From Nonomuraea deserti (GTDB taxonomy: Bacteria > Actinomycetota > Actinomycetes > Streptosporangiales > Streptosporangiaceae), in NCBI RefSeq assembly GCF_004348685.1, contig NZ_SMKO01000092.1, forward strand, positions 1 to 36,212: a stretch of DNA of 36,212 nucleotides, written 5' to 3'. The position numbers were made by a program, and so were the translations under genes. Shown here one piece after another: positions 15,882-25,418 of this stretch (its first letter is position 1; the number at the start of each line of letters is the position of its first letter). Below the pieces are notes generated by a model. The model was given only the letters and a program-made list of their open reading frames with translations, had not been told where the DNA came from and did not search any database.

Positions 15882-16949
15882 GTGCCAGCCCCTCGGTCAG
15901 CGGGTCTGATCGCGGTCGTCATGGCGATGGCTTCTCTTGTTACGCCGTCCGCGCCGGCTCGAGCTCAGGAGCGGGAACCGCGTGACCCCTCCGGCCTGAC
16001 CGCGCTGCGGCAGGAGGCCGAGAAGTCGGCCAAAGAGCTCGAGGACGCCACCAAGGCGCTCGAGAAACGCCGGTCGGAGATCGCCGCCTCCGAGAAGCAG
16101 CTCAAATCCAAGCTCACCGCACTGCAGGAGCTGGAAGGGCGGCTCGCGGTGATGCGGAAGCCCGTGGCCGAGATGGTCGAGTTGATGTACGAGCAGCCGG
16201 TCGCGGCGGATGGGGTGCTTCCGTTCCTGACCGGAGGGTCGGATCAGCGGAAGCTGCGGGCACTGACGGACGCCACCCACATGGTGACCATGCGGCAGCA
16301 GGCGGTCGAGCAGACCAGCACGCTCTATAAGGAGGCCGAGCGGCTGGCCGCCGAGGCGCAGGAGTTGCGGGCCGGCAACCTGCTGGCCGAGGCGCAGATA
16401 GCGGCCGAGGTCGACACGCTGCGGAAGCGGTCGGACAAGATCGTGAAGTCGTTGACGTCGGCGCTGGTCAAGCTGGGTATCAAGATCGACAAGGTGGGGC
16501 GGGACGCGCTGGGGTGCAATCCGCTGCGGGCGGCGACGGCCGACGACTATCCCAACGGGCTGATCCCCAAGGGCATGTTGTGCCCGTTGCAGCAGAGGGG
16601 GCACAGTCTGAGGGCCGACGCCACCATCGCGTTCGTGAGCCTGAACGAGGCCTATCGCAAGCAGTTCGGTAAGTCGATGTGCGTGACCGATGCCTATCGC
16701 AGCCTCGGCGAGCAGCAGTCCGTTTATTACCGGCGGCCGGGGTTCGCCGCCGTGCCGGGGCGGAGCAACCACGGGCTCGGGCTGGCCGTCGATCTGTGTG
16801 GCGGGGTGGAGCGGTCGGGGTCGGCGGAGTTTGTCTGGATGGAGAAGAACTCCAAGAGGTATGGGTGGTTCCACCCCTCCTGGGCCTACAGCAACCCGTT
16901 CGAGCCGTGGCACTGGGAATATGATCCCGACATCGACTCGGTGCTCTAG
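15882..16949 (+). CDS. Secreted D-alanyl-D-alanine carboxypeptidase, M15B/VanY type, with coiled coil
   Basis: GTG 15882 is chosen because GGAGGAG (15869-15875) lies six bases upstream. The 355-residue product has a signal peptide (to about ARA-QE, residue 27), a long Glu/Lys/Ala-rich coiled coil (about 35-200), and a C-terminal peptidase domain. The domain shows zinc ligands in the SNHGLGLAVD motif (His, Asp) and in EPWHWEY (second His), with TDAYRS before them. It would trim peptidoglycan stem peptides outside the membrane, and the coiled coil may position or regulate it as in other actinobacterial wall hydrolases. TTGACA at 15757-15762 could be part of the promoter, but no -10 box lies at normal spacing. 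Its stop overlaps that of mscL on the other strand. Confidence 0.92.
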   Translation: MPAPRSAGLIAVVMAMASLVTPSAPARAQEREPRDPSGLTALRQEAEKSAKELEDATKALEKRRSEIAASEKQLKSKLTALQELEGRLAVMRKPVAEMVELMYEQPVAADGVLPFLTGGSDQRKLRALTDATHMVTMRQQAVEQTSTLYKEAERLAAEAQELRAGNLLAEAQIAAEVDTLRKRSDKIVKSLTSALVKLGIKIDKVGRDALGCNPLRAATADDYPNGLIPKGMLCPLQQRGHSLRADATIAFVSLNEAYRKQFGKSMCVTDAYRSLGEQQSVYYRRPGFAAVPGRSNHGLGLAVDLCGGVERSGSAEFVWMEKNSKRYGWFHPSWAYSNPFEPWHWEYDPDIDSVL

Positions 16950-17344
16950 ACGGTGGCCACCTGCGCGCTGCAGAAGGCGCAGCGGGAGGCGGCCTTGGGG
17001 ATCTCTGACAGGCATTCGGGGCAGTCGCGGGTCGTCGCCTCGACCTTGGCGGTCAGACGGTCCTTGACGTGGGCGTAGGGCTTGACGACGAGGAAGTAGA
17101 CCACGCCGGCGACGATCAGGAACGACACCACCGCGTTGATGAAGTTGCCGTACATGAAGTCGGACTGGCCGACCGTGACCCTCAGCGACGAGAAGTCGGG
17201 CAGGCCGCCGAACGCCGAGATGAGCGGCGTGAGCAGGTCTTTCACGAACGACTGGACGATCGAGTTGAAGGTCGCCCCGATGACGACGGCCACGGCCAGG
17301 TCGATGACGTTCCCCTGCATGAGGAACTTCTTGAATCCACTCAT
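16946..17344 (-). CDS. mscL: Large-conductance mechanosensitive channel MscL with zinc-ribbon tail
   Basis: ATG 17344 gives 132 residues. MscL signature: GFKKFLMQGNVIDLAVAVVI (N-terminal helix and TM1 with the gate), a periplasmic loop, and FLIVAGVVYFLVVKPY (TM2). It forms a pentameric pore that opens under membrane tension to release solutes during hypo-osmotic shock. The unusual part is the C-terminus: instead of the usual helical bundle it has two CxxC knuckles, DCPECLSEIP and SRCAFCSAQ, which look like a zinc ribbon. It is last in a minus-strand gene run and converges with the carboxypeptidase gene, sharing a CTAG at 16946-16949 in which each strand has its stop. Confidence 0.95.
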   Translation of the reverse strand: MSGFKKFLMQGNVIDLAVAVVIGATFNSIVQSFVKDLLTPLISAFGGLPDFSSLRVTVGQSDFMYGNFINAVVSFLIVAGVVYFLVVKPYAHVKDRLTAKVEATTRDCPECLSEIPKAASRCAFCSAQVATV

Positions 17345-17367
17345 GCAGATGGATGGTAGCCGCGCGC

Positions 17368-17958
17368 TCACGGGCCGCCGGCCGGATTGATGGTGATCGA
17401 CAGCCGGCCGCCGGCCTGGGCGGCGGCCAGCTCTGCCGCCTGGGTGGGGGTGGTCGCGAGCACGATCAGGGCGCCGTGGTCGTGGCCGGAGTCTCTCGTG
17501 GTCGCCGGGATGGTCAGGACGGTCAGCGCCGACGCGATCTGGCGGGCGGGCTGGCCTTCCTGCCAGGACGCCAGCACGCCGATGGTGGAACCGGGGGAGA
17601 TGAGCTCGACCGCCGCGGCATCGGCTATGCGCACGGGGGCGGCCACCATGCCGGGCGGCAGGCGGAAGGTGCGGAGGAGGCGGACGTCGGTCAGGGGCTC
17701 GCCCTTGCGCATGGGGGTCGCGAGGATCTGGCCGGTCCGCGTGGCGCGCACCGCTCCTGACGGAGGGTGGGCGAGCGGGACGGGGCTGAAGTCGTCGGGG
17801 TCGAGAGGGCCGGGGGACAGGTCGCGGGCCGCCACCAGGACCGTAGGGCCGGCGGCGGGGCGAGTGGCGAGGTAGGCGGACAGGACCGCGACGGCGGCCA
17901 GCGCCGCCGCGATGAGACGGCGGCGACGGGCGTAGCGGCTCAGCCAGGTCTGGATCAC
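17368..17958 (-). CDS. SAF-domain membrane protein (CpaB/RcpC-like)
   Basis: GTG 17958 overlaps the stop of the upstream phosphorylase gene (GTGA), so the two are coupled. The 196-residue product has a basic N-terminus, one membrane helix (LIAAALAAVAVLSAYLAT, about 14-31) and an extracytoplasmic SAF domain (VLVAARDLSPGPLDPDDFSP, then GQILATPMRKGEPLTDVRLL). SAF domains occur in CpaB/RcpC pilus proteins and in antifreeze-like and sialic-acid enzymes. Here no pilus genes are nearby, so a Flp pilus role is only a possibility. It is followed 23 bp later by mscL. Confidence 0.8.
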   Translation of the reverse strand: MIQTWLSRYARRRRLIAAALAAVAVLSAYLATRPAAGPTVLVAARDLSPGPLDPDDFSPVPLAHPPSGAVRATRTGQILATPMRKGEPLTDVRLLRTFRLPPGMVAAPVRIADAAAVELISPGSTIGVLASWQEGQPARQIASALTVLTIPATTRDSGHDHGALIVLATTPTQAAELAAAQAGGRLSITINPAGGP

Positions 17959-18761
17959 GGCAGCTCGAAGGGGTGGTCGATGCCGTCGAGGGCGGTGGGG
18001 CAGGGGCAGCTGCGCTCCTCGGGAAGCGCCTGGACGGTCTCGGTCACGAGGGTGCGCATGCGGGCGACGTTTTGCGCGAAGAATTTGAGCACCTCGTCGT
18101 GGGTGACGCCCTGGCCGGTCTCCACCCCGGCGTCGTGGTCGGTGACCAGGGACAGCGAGGTGTAGCAGAGGGCCAGCTCGCGGGCCAAGATCGCCTCGGG
18201 GTGGCCGGTCATGCCGACGATCGACCAGCCGTTGGACGCGAACCACTGCGACTCCGCCCGCGTGGAGAACCGCGGGCCCTCGATCACCACCAGCGTGCCT
18301 CCGTCGACGGTCTCCCAGGCGCCGGCTCTGGCGGACCGCACGGCCACGGCCCGGCCGGCCGGGCAGTAGGGGTCGGCGAAGGAGACGTGGACCGCGCCGT
18401 CGGTGTCGTAATAGGTCTGGACGCGGCCTGAGGTGCGGTCGACGAGCTGGTCGGGGATGACCAGGGTGCCAGGGCCGTATTCGGCTCTCAGCGAGCCCAC
18501 GGCGCTGGGCGCGAGCACCTGCCGGACGCCGAGCGAGCGCAGCGCCCAGAGGTTGGCGCGGTAGGGGATGCGGTGTGGCGGGAAACGGTGATTGCGGCCG
18601 TGCCGGGGGATGAACGCCACGGAACGCGCGCCGATGCGCCCGACCGTGACGACATCGCTGGGCGACCCGTAGGGGGTGGAGAGCTCGATCTCCTCCGCGT
18701 CGTCGAGCAGGGAGTAGAAGCCCGAGCCGCCGATGACGCCGATGTCTGCGCGAGTGACCAT
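17955..18761 (-). CDS. mtnP: S-methyl-5'-thioadenosine phosphorylase
   Basis: 268 residues from ATG 18761. The PNP/MTAP fold motifs are clear: IGVIGGSGFYSLLDD at the N-terminus, FIPRHGRNHRFPPHRIPYRA (phosphate and sugar binding), IEGPRFSTRAES, and GMTGHPEAILARELALCY followed by SLVTDHDAG. It splits methylthioadenosine with phosphate into adenine and methylthioribose-1-phosphate, part of methionine salvage after polyamine or autoinducer synthesis; it acts in the cytoplasm. The stop overlaps the GTG of the SAF-domain gene. The 264-bp gap to fmdB upstream probably holds its promoter. Some family members prefer 5'-deoxyinosine-type substrates, which cannot be told from sequence by eye. Confidence 0.92.
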   Translation of the reverse strand: MVTRADIGVIGGSGFYSLLDDAEEIELSTPYGSPSDVVTVGRIGARSVAFIPRHGRNHRFPPHRIPYRANLWALRSLGVRQVLAPSAVGSLRAEYGPGTLVIPDQLVDRTSGRVQTYYDTDGAVHVSFADPYCPAGRAVAVRSARAGAWETVDGGTLVVIEGPRFSTRAESQWFASNGWSIVGMTGHPEAILARELALCYTSLSLVTDHDAGVETGQGVTHDEVLKFFAQNVARMRTLVTETVQALPEERSCPCPTALDGIDHPFELP

Positions 18762-19025
18762 GGCGCAGAGAGTAGCTGGAGTGGGGACGGGCGGTGGGGA
18801 GCAGAGTGCGGTTCTGTGGATAACGGGGGACGCCCCGCGCAAGCACGCCAGGAGGCCGGTGAAGGCAGCGGGCCGCCGCGCGCGGGAGGGCCCGCGCCGG
18901 CTGGTCGCCGCCCGAGGGCCCGGCCCCCGACTCGTACGGCTGCTGGACGGGTCGCGCAGGAACCGCGGGCCCCTGGCCGAAGCGTGCCCAAGACCCGGGC
19001 GGCCCGCCCAGGCGATCGGCGTCGG

Positions 19026-19364
19026 TCAGTTGGAGGCGGCGGCCGGCGCGGGAGCCGGGGCTGAGGAGCCGGAGTCGCCCGACTTGCTCTCCGAGGACTT
19101 CGACGACGAGTCAGCCGACGACGAGTCAGCCGGCTTCGAGGACGACGACGAGGACGCGGAGGAGGAGGTCGAGGCGCCAGAGGTCGACGAGCGGCTGTCG
19201 GTCTTGTAGAACCCCGAGCCCTTGAACACGATGCCGACGGCGGAGAAGACCTTCCGCAGGTTTCCTTCGCAGCTCGGGCAGACCGTCAAGGCGTCATCGG
19301 TGAACTTCTGGACGACCTCGAGCTGCTCACCGCAGTCGTTGCAGGCGTACTGGTAGGTCGGCAC
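19026..19364 (-). CDS. FmdB-family zinc-ribbon protein with Ser-rich tail
   Basis: GTG 19364 is chosen because GAAGGAG lies six bases upstream. The 112-residue product starts with the FmdB (CxxC_CxxC_SSSS) zinc ribbon PTYQYACNDCGEQLEVVQKF, then CPSCEGNLRKVFSAVGIVFK and GSGFYKTD. The second half is almost pure Ser/Ala/Lys/Asp (about 55 residues) and ends in Ala-Pro repeats, so it is disordered. The family was named from a putative amidase-regulator gene, but its actual role is unclear. It is 67 bp downstream of the antiporter gene on the same strand and may share its transcript. Confidence 0.92.
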   Translation of the reverse strand: MPTYQYACNDCGEQLEVVQKFTDDALTVCPSCEGNLRKVFSAVGIVFKGSGFYKTDSRSSTSGASTSSSASSSSSSKPADSSSADSSSKSSESKSGDSGSSAPAPAPAAASN

Positions 19365-19431
19365 GCGCTTCTCCTTCAGCTTTGGCACTCGAGGGATGCG
19401 ACTGCTAATGCTAACCGATGCCGTCAAACAC

Positions 19432-20937
19432 CTATTCCAGCCCCCGCTCGCCGTACCAACCTGCCAGCTTCCCGCTGCGGCTCACGGCGCGGATGCGGCG
19501 TTCGACCTGGTCGCGGCAGGATGCGGTGGCGACGACCAGGAGCTGGTCGTTCACCCTGACCCTGGTGGTGGTGGCGGGCACGAAGGACTTGCCGTCACGC
19601 ACGATCAGCGTCACGGCGGCGCCGGCGGGCAGGCGCAGCTCGAAGATCTCCACACCGTGCAGCCGCGAGCCCGGCGGCACGGTGATCTGCAGCAGGTCGG
19701 CCTGGAGCTCCTCCAGCGGCGCTGACTCCACCGCGAGGTCGTGCGCCTCCGCCGGCGCGGCCACCTTGAGCCGCCGGGCGACGAACGGCAGCGTCGGCCC
19801 CTGGAGCAGGGTGAACACGATGACGATCACGAAGACCTGGTTGAAGATCTCTTTGGAGCCCTCGACACCTGAGGCCCAGGGGATGGTCGCGAGCACGATC
19901 GGGATCGCGCCGCGCAGCCCCGCCCACGACAGGAACGCCTGGTCGCGCCAGCTCACCCAGCCCATCCGCAGCACCCATGCGACCACCGAGCTCGCCATGA
20001 CGCACAGCGGACGCACCAGGAGCACCATGACGGTGCCGGTGATCAGGCCGGGAATGATCGCGGAAGGCATCTCCTTCGGGCTGGCCAGCAGCCCCAGCAT
20101 CACGAACAACCCGATCTGCGCCAGCCACGCCGCCCCCTCGGCGAACCCTCTGGTCGCCGCCCGGTGGGGCAGCCGCGAGTTGCCCAGGATCAGCCCGGTG
20201 AGGTAGACGGCCAGGAATCCCGAGCCGTGCAGCAGCACCGCGCCGCCGTACGAGACGAAGGTGAGCGCGAGCACGGCGATCGGGTAGAGGCCCGAGGCGG
20301 GCAGGGCGACGCGGCGCAGCGCGTACGCGCCCGCGGGCCCGACGGCGAGGCCGACCGCCGCGCCGATGAGCAGCTCGATCGTGGTGTCGAGCAGGAACGT
20401 TCCCAAGCTGGGAGACGAGTGCGCCGCCCCGCTGAGCAGCACCACGGCGATCACGGTGGGCGCGTCGTTGAAGCCGGACTCCGCCTCCAGCACGCCCGCC
20501 AGGCGGGGTGGCAGCGGCAGCCTGCGCAGCACAGAGAAGACGGCCGCCGCGTCGGTGGAGGCCAGCACCGCGCCGAGGATCAGCGCCGTGTTCCGGTCGA
20601 TGCCGAGCAGGCCTTGGACGACCAGCGCCAGCACGACGATGCTGACCGCCACGCCCACGGTCGCCAGCACCACGGCTATGGGGACGGACCGCCGTACATG
20701 GGACCAGTTGGTGGTGAGCCCGCCCTCGGCCAGGATCACCGCCAGCGCGGTCAGGCCGATCTGCTGGGCCGTCTGAGGACTGTCGAAAGGGATGCCGAAC
20801 CCGGAATCGCCCAGGAGGAGGCCGAATCCCAGGAACACCAGCAGGCTGGGCAGACCGGTGCGATGCGCGAGGCGTACGGACGCGATGGCGGCGATGACGA
20901 TCGCCGCTCCGAGGAGGAGCCAGACATCAAGCGTCAT
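19432..20937 (-). CDS. Potassium/proton antiporter (CPA1/NhaP2-like) with TrkA-C domain
   Basis: 501 residues from ATG 20937 with GAGGGGG upstream. About twelve membrane helices (residues 5-385) contain the CPA motifs ASTDAAAVFSVLRR and EAESGFNDAPTVIAVVLL; in the second, the N-D pair carries the ion/proton site. A C-terminal TrkA-C/RCK_C-like domain (about 410-490, with LQITVPPGSRLHGVEIFELR) would bind a regulatory nucleotide or ion. It should exchange K+ (or Na+) for protons at the cell membrane for pH and turgor control. It lies between the cyclo-ligase gene (24 bp upstream) and fmdB, all on the minus strand. Confidence 0.92.
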   Translation of the reverse strand: MTLDVWLLLGAAIVIAAIASVRLAHRTGLPSLLVFLGFGLLLGDSGFGIPFDSPQTAQQIGLTALAVILAEGGLTTNWSHVRRSVPIAVVLATVGVAVSIVVLALVVQGLLGIDRNTALILGAVLASTDAAAVFSVLRRLPLPPRLAGVLEAESGFNDAPTVIAVVLLSGAAHSSPSLGTFLLDTTIELLIGAAVGLAVGPAGAYALRRVALPASGLYPIAVLALTFVSYGGAVLLHGSGFLAVYLTGLILGNSRLPHRAATRGFAEGAAWLAQIGLFVMLGLLASPKEMPSAIIPGLITGTVMVLLVRPLCVMASSVVAWVLRMGWVSWRDQAFLSWAGLRGAIPIVLATIPWASGVEGSKEIFNQVFVIVIVFTLLQGPTLPFVARRLKVAAPAEAHDLAVESAPLEELQADLLQITVPPGSRLHGVEIFELRLPAGAAVTLIVRDGKSFVPATTTRVRVNDQLLVVATASCRDQVERRIRAVSRSGKLAGWYGERGLE

Positions 20938-20960
20938 TCAGCCCCCTCTCATCCCGGTGT

Positions 20961-21530
20961 TCACATAAGACTAGTAAGGCCTGACGGTGTCATGGCATAC
21001 CGGATGTGGCGGTCGTGTGGTTCGGCCGGGACACCGTCGATCAGCTCCCCGTCGTGGAGCAGGGCGACCGTGGGGACGTTGGGACCGACTCTGGCCAGGG
21101 CCCGGTCGTACGAGCCGCCGCCGCGGCCGAGGCGCACGCCGGTCTTCCTGTCCACCGCCAGGGCGGGCACGATCACGAGGGCGGCGGTGCGGACGGCGTC
21201 GACGCCGCGGCGGGTGTCGACGGGCTCCATGATGCCGAAGCGGCCGGGGGCGAGCGTGCCGGGCCCGTCATAGACCGCCCAATCCAGGTCGTCGTCCTCA
21301 CGAAGCACCGGAAGGATCACGGTCGCGCCGTGTTTCCACAGAGCGAACACCAGCCCGTGCGTGTCCGGCTCCGACCCCGTCGACCAGTAACAAGCCACCA
21401 GACCGGCCATCTGGACCCACGGTTGTTCGAGCAGCGTTTCGCGGACCTTGACGGCGTTTGCCCGTAGTTGCTGAGGGGAGAGGGCATCACGTGCCGCGTT
21501 AAGCTCGCGGCGCAGGTTGAGCTTGTCCAC
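20961..21530 (-). CDS. 5-formyltetrahydrofolate cyclo-ligase
   Basis: The start is GTG 21530, since GGAGG lies five bases upstream; the earlier in-frame GTG at 21542 would include that site in the protein. The 189-residue product has the family motifs RRELNAARDALSP near the N-terminus, TGSEPDTHGL, and VIVPALAVDRKTGVRLGRGG followed by GSYDRAL, the nucleotide/Mg-binding loop. It converts 5-formyl-THF and ATP to 5,10-methenyl-THF, clearing an inhibitory folate. It is divergent from galU with only 24 bp between the start codons, so each promoter must overlap the other gene's start. It is first in the minus-strand run towards mscL. Confidence 0.93.
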   Translation of the reverse strand: MDKLNLRRELNAARDALSPQQLRANAVKVRETLLEQPWVQMAGLVACYWSTGSEPDTHGLVFALWKHGATVILPVLREDDDLDWAVYDGPGTLAPGRFGIMEPVDTRRGVDAVRTAALVIVPALAVDRKTGVRLGRGGGSYDRALARVGPNVPTVALLHDGELIDGVPAEPHDRHIRYAMTPSGLTSLM

Positions 21531-21554
21531 AGGTGCCTCCACTAGGGTCTACTC

Positions 21555-22443
<889 letters not shown>

Positions 22444-22457
<14 letters not shown>

Positions 22458-23631
22458 CGCGCACCTGGCCGAGATCCTGGCCACTGTGCGTCCGCTGGCG
22501 CCCCTGGAGCTCGATCTGGAGCAGGTGCTGGGGACGACGCTGGCCGAGGACGTGTCGTCGCCGGTGCCGCTGCCGCCATTCGACAACTCGGCCATGGACG
22601 GGTACGCCGTACGCGCTGATGACTTGTCGGAAATTCCGGTTACCTTGCCGGTGATCGACGACGTGGCGGCCGGGTCGACCGAGCTGCGGGCCGTCGGGCC
22701 CGGCCATGCCGTACGCATCATGACCGGGGCGCCGCTGCCTGCCGGGGCCGACACCGTTGTGCCGGTGGAGTGGACGGACGGCGGCACGGTCTCCGTTCGC
22801 ATCGACCGCCGCGCCGAGGCCGGCAACGCGATCCGGCGGGCGGGGGAGGACGTCCAGGCAGGCGGCGTGGTGCTCAAGGCGGGCACCGTGATCCGACCCG
22901 CGCAGCTCGGCATCCTTGCCGGGGTGGGGCGGCGGCGGGTCAAGGCGCGGCCGCGGCCCAGGGTCGTGGTCCTCTCCACGGGCGCCGAGCTGGTCGAGCC
23001 GGGATCGCCGCTGGCCACCGGGCAGATCTGGGAGTCCAACAGCTACACCCTGACGGCGGCCGTGCGGGAGGCGGGCGCCGACGGCTACCGCGCCGGCTCG
23101 GTCGCCGACGATCCGGCCGAGCTGCTCGACCGGCTCGACACCCACCTGGTGCGCGCCGACGCGATCATCACCAGCGGCGGGGTCTCGATGGGGGCGTACG
23201 AGCCGGTCAAGGAGGCTCTGTCGCCGCTGGGGACGGTCCGGTTCGAAAAGGTGGCCATGCAGCCGGGGATGCCGCAGGGCTTCGGCGTCCTGGGGGACGA
23301 CCAGGTGCCGATCTTCGCTCTGCCCGGCAACCCGGTGTCGTCCTTCGTGTCTTTCGTGCTGTTCGTACGCCCGGCGCTCGACAGGATGCGCGGCCTCCCC
23401 AGCGGCATGCCGGAGTTCGTGACCGCCAGGGTCGCAGGTCCCTTGCGTTCGCCGTCGGGGCGGAGGTCGTTCCTGCGCGGTGCGCTCGCGCCCGACGGCA
23501 CGGTGACGCCGGTGCACGGGCAGGGCTCCCACCAACTTGCCGCCCTGGCGGTGGCTGACGCGCTGATCGTGGTTCCCGAGGAGGTCACCGAGGTGGCCGC
23601 GGGCGCCACGGTGGAGGTGATCAAGCTGTGA
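22444..23631 (+). CDS. glp: Gephyrin-like molybdotransferase Glp (MoeA family)
   Basis: 395 residues from ATG 22444, overlapping galU by 14 bp. MoeA-fold motifs: PFDNSAMDGYAVRADDL, IMTGAPLPAGADTVVPVEW, IRRAGEDVQAGG, VLSTGAELVEPGS, ITSGGVSMGAYEPVKEAL and FALPGNPVSSFVSFVLF. MoeA inserts molybdate into adenylated molybdopterin. In Corynebacterium the orthologue encoded beside galU (Glp) also binds FtsZ and a membrane receptor, GlpR, to coordinate division. The sepX/glpR-like gene at 25419 is in the same cluster, so a division role is likely here by synteny; the catalytic loops also look intact. moaC and mog follow directly, supporting a molybdopterin role too. Confidence 0.93.
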
Positions 23632-24104
23632 GCGAGCTGACCCACATCGACGAGACCGGCGCCGCCCGCATGGTCGACATCTCCGCCAAGGACGTCTCGG
23701 CCCGCACCGCCACGGCGAGCGGCCGGGTGCTGCTGACGGCCGAGACGGTGGCGCTGCTGCGGTCGGGCGAGATGCCCAAGGGCGACGCGCTGGGCGTGGC
23801 CAGGATCGCGGGCATCATGGGGGCGAAACGCACCCCCGACCTGATCCCGCTCTGCCATCCGATCGCGCTGCACGGCGTGAAGGTCACGCTGGAGGTCGAA
23901 GACCGGGGCGTGGCGATCACGTGCCGGGTCAAGACGGCCGACCGCACCGGCGTGGAGATGGAGGCGCTGACAGCGGTCTCGGTGGCCGCGCTGGCGCTGA
24001 TCGACATGGTCAAGGCCGTCGATCCGGGCGCGGTGATCACCGACGTGCGGGTGGAGGAGAAGCTGGGCGGGAAGACCGGCCGCTGGACCCGGGATCCGGC
24101 GTGA
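23628..24104 (+). CDS. moaC: Cyclic pyranopterin monophosphate synthase MoaC
   Basis: GTG 23628 overlaps the glp stop (GTGA). The 158-residue product has the MoaC core: THIDETGAARMVDISAKDV at the N-terminus, GDALGVARIAGIMGAKRTPD, LIPLCHPIALHGVKV with the active-site Cys-His, and TGVEMEALTAVSVAALALID ending in MVKAVD. It converts the MoaA product to cyclic pyranopterin monophosphate, the first stable intermediate of molybdenum cofactor synthesis. moaA is not in the window. The stop overlaps the next start (GTGA). Confidence 0.96.
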   Translation: MSELTHIDETGAARMVDISAKDVSARTATASGRVLLTAETVALLRSGEMPKGDALGVARIAGIMGAKRTPDLIPLCHPIALHGVKVTLEVEDRGVAITCRVKTADRTGVEMEALTAVSVAALALIDMVKAVDPGAVITDVRVEEKLGGKTGRWTRDPA

Positions 24105-24583
24105 TCCGGGCTCTCGTCATCACGGTGTCGAACCGGGCGTCGTCCGGGGTTTATGCCGATAAATCTGGCCCTCTCCTGGTCGACCTGCTGCGCGGCGAGG
24201 CCGGCTGCGAGACCGTCGAGGGCCCCGTGCTGGTGCCCGACGGCGAGGCGGTCGAGCGGGCGCTGCGCGAGGGCGTGGCGGGCGGCTTCGACGTCATCGT
24301 CACGACCGGCGGCACCGGCCTGACACCGCTCGACCTGACGCCCGAGATGACGGCCAGAGTGATCAGCCGGGAGGTTCCGGGAATAGCCGAGGCCATTCGC
24401 CAGGCAAATCGCGAAAAAGTGCCTACGTCTGTACTTTCGAGGGGATTGGCCGGACAAGCGGGCAAATCATTGATCGTGAATTTGCCGGGATCTTCCGGCG
24501 GCGTACGCGACGGCATCGCCGTACTCGCGCCGATTCTGCGGCACGCGGTCGATCAGATCCAGGGCGGCGATCACCCGCGCTGA
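24101..24583 (+). CDS. mog: MogA/MoaB-family molybdopterin adenylyltransferase
   Basis: GTG 24101, coupled to moaC by GTGA. 160 residues: IRALVITVSNRASSGVYADK and SGPLLVDLL at the N-terminus, VIVTTGGTGLTPLDLTPEMT (molybdopterin-binding GGTG loop) and LIVNLPGSSGGVRDGI. It activates molybdopterin with ATP for metal insertion by the MoeA-type partner. The 3' half has a few less GC-rich codons (around 24390-24490) but no frame damage. MogA and MoaB cannot be told apart by eye, so the symbol is tentative. Confidence 0.93.
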   Translation: MIRALVITVSNRASSGVYADKSGPLLVDLLRGEAGCETVEGPVLVPDGEAVERALREGVAGGFDVIVTTGGTGLTPLDLTPEMTARVISREVPGIAEAIRQANREKVPTSVLSRGLAGQAGKSLIVNLPGSSGGVRDGIAVLAPILRHAVDQIQGGDHPR

Positions 24584-24649
24584 CCGCGATCCGGATCCTC
24601 GATCGCTGACCCGTGGCGACATCATGTCCGATAGGGGGATGATGAGAGC

Positions 24650-25294
24650 GTGGATCGACTTCGTGGCTGGCCGGCGACTCTCAGGGAAGGTCCGGTCGGC
24701 CTGCGGCCGCTGCGGCTGAGCGACGTGCGCGCGTGGCGCGAGACCCGGCTGCGCAATGCCGACTGGCTGCGTCCCTGGGAGCCGAGCAACCCGGAGACGC
24801 CGCTGTTCAGGACCGGTCTCGGCCCCTACATCTCCATGGTCGGCACCCTGCGCCGCGAGGCCAGGCAGGGGCTCGCGCTGCCCTGGGTGGTCACGTACGG
24901 CGGGCGCTTCGCGGGGCAGCTCACCGTCGGCGCGATCGTATGGGGATCCGCCCGCTCCGCCCAGGTCGGCTACTGGATCGACGGCTCGCTGGCCGGCAAC
25001 GGCATCACCCCCACCGCTCTCGCCATGGCCGTCGACCACTGTTTCTTCACCACCGGCCTGCACCGGCTGGAGGCGAACATCCGCCCCGAGAACCAAGCCA
25101 GCCGCAGGGTGGTTGAGAAGCTCGGATTCCGGGAAGAAGGCATTCGGCGGCGCCAACTCCACATCGATGGGGCATGGCGCGACCACATCTGTTACGCGTT
25201 GACCGTCGAGGACGTTCCTGGCGGCCTTCTCGTGCAGTGGCGTCGTGCGCGTGAGTCGGCAACTCACGGCGGTTCTCCCGTCGAAGAGGTTTGA
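24650..25294 (+). CDS. RimJ/RimL-type GNAT N-acetyltransferase
   Basis: GTG 24650 with GGGGGA upstream; 214 residues. The GNAT fold is shown by VGLRPLRLSDVRAWRETRLR at the start, GQLTVGAIVWGS, VGYWIDGSLAGNGITPTALA (the R/Q-x-x-G-x-G/A-type CoA loop in the variant LAGNGI) and NIRPENQASRRVVEKLGFRE. It would acetylate a protein N-terminus or small molecule with acetyl-CoA. The place between mog and sepX is the usual one in related actinobacteria, from memory. The substrate is unknown. Confidence 0.9.
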   Translation: MDRLRGWPATLREGPVGLRPLRLSDVRAWRETRLRNADWLRPWEPSNPETPLFRTGLGPYISMVGTLRREARQGLALPWVVTYGGRFAGQLTVGAIVWGSARSAQVGYWIDGSLAGNGITPTALAMAVDHCFFTTGLHRLEANIRPENQASRRVVEKLGFREEGIRRRQLHIDGAWRDHICYALTVEDVPGGLLVQWRRARESATHGGSPVEEV

Positions 25295-25418
25295 CGATCT
25301 CGCGACACACCGCACCGAATGCTCGTCAATTAGTGACACGCGGTCTTACGGTGCGTGACGTGAGCACATTGAAGACGCAACCAGCACACTCGCGTCTTCG
25401 TGCTGCCCGGAGGTGCCC

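Noticed and set aside
17368..17958. Flp/Tad pilus locus
   Set aside because: Only the SAF domain fits CpaB; none of the other pilus genes is present, and the neighbours are housekeeping genes.
18815..18823. TGTGGATAA (TTATCCACA on the minus strand), a perfect DnaA box
   Set aside because: A single 9-mer with no cluster, no AT-rich unwinding region and no replication gene nearby; chance is a sufficient explanation.
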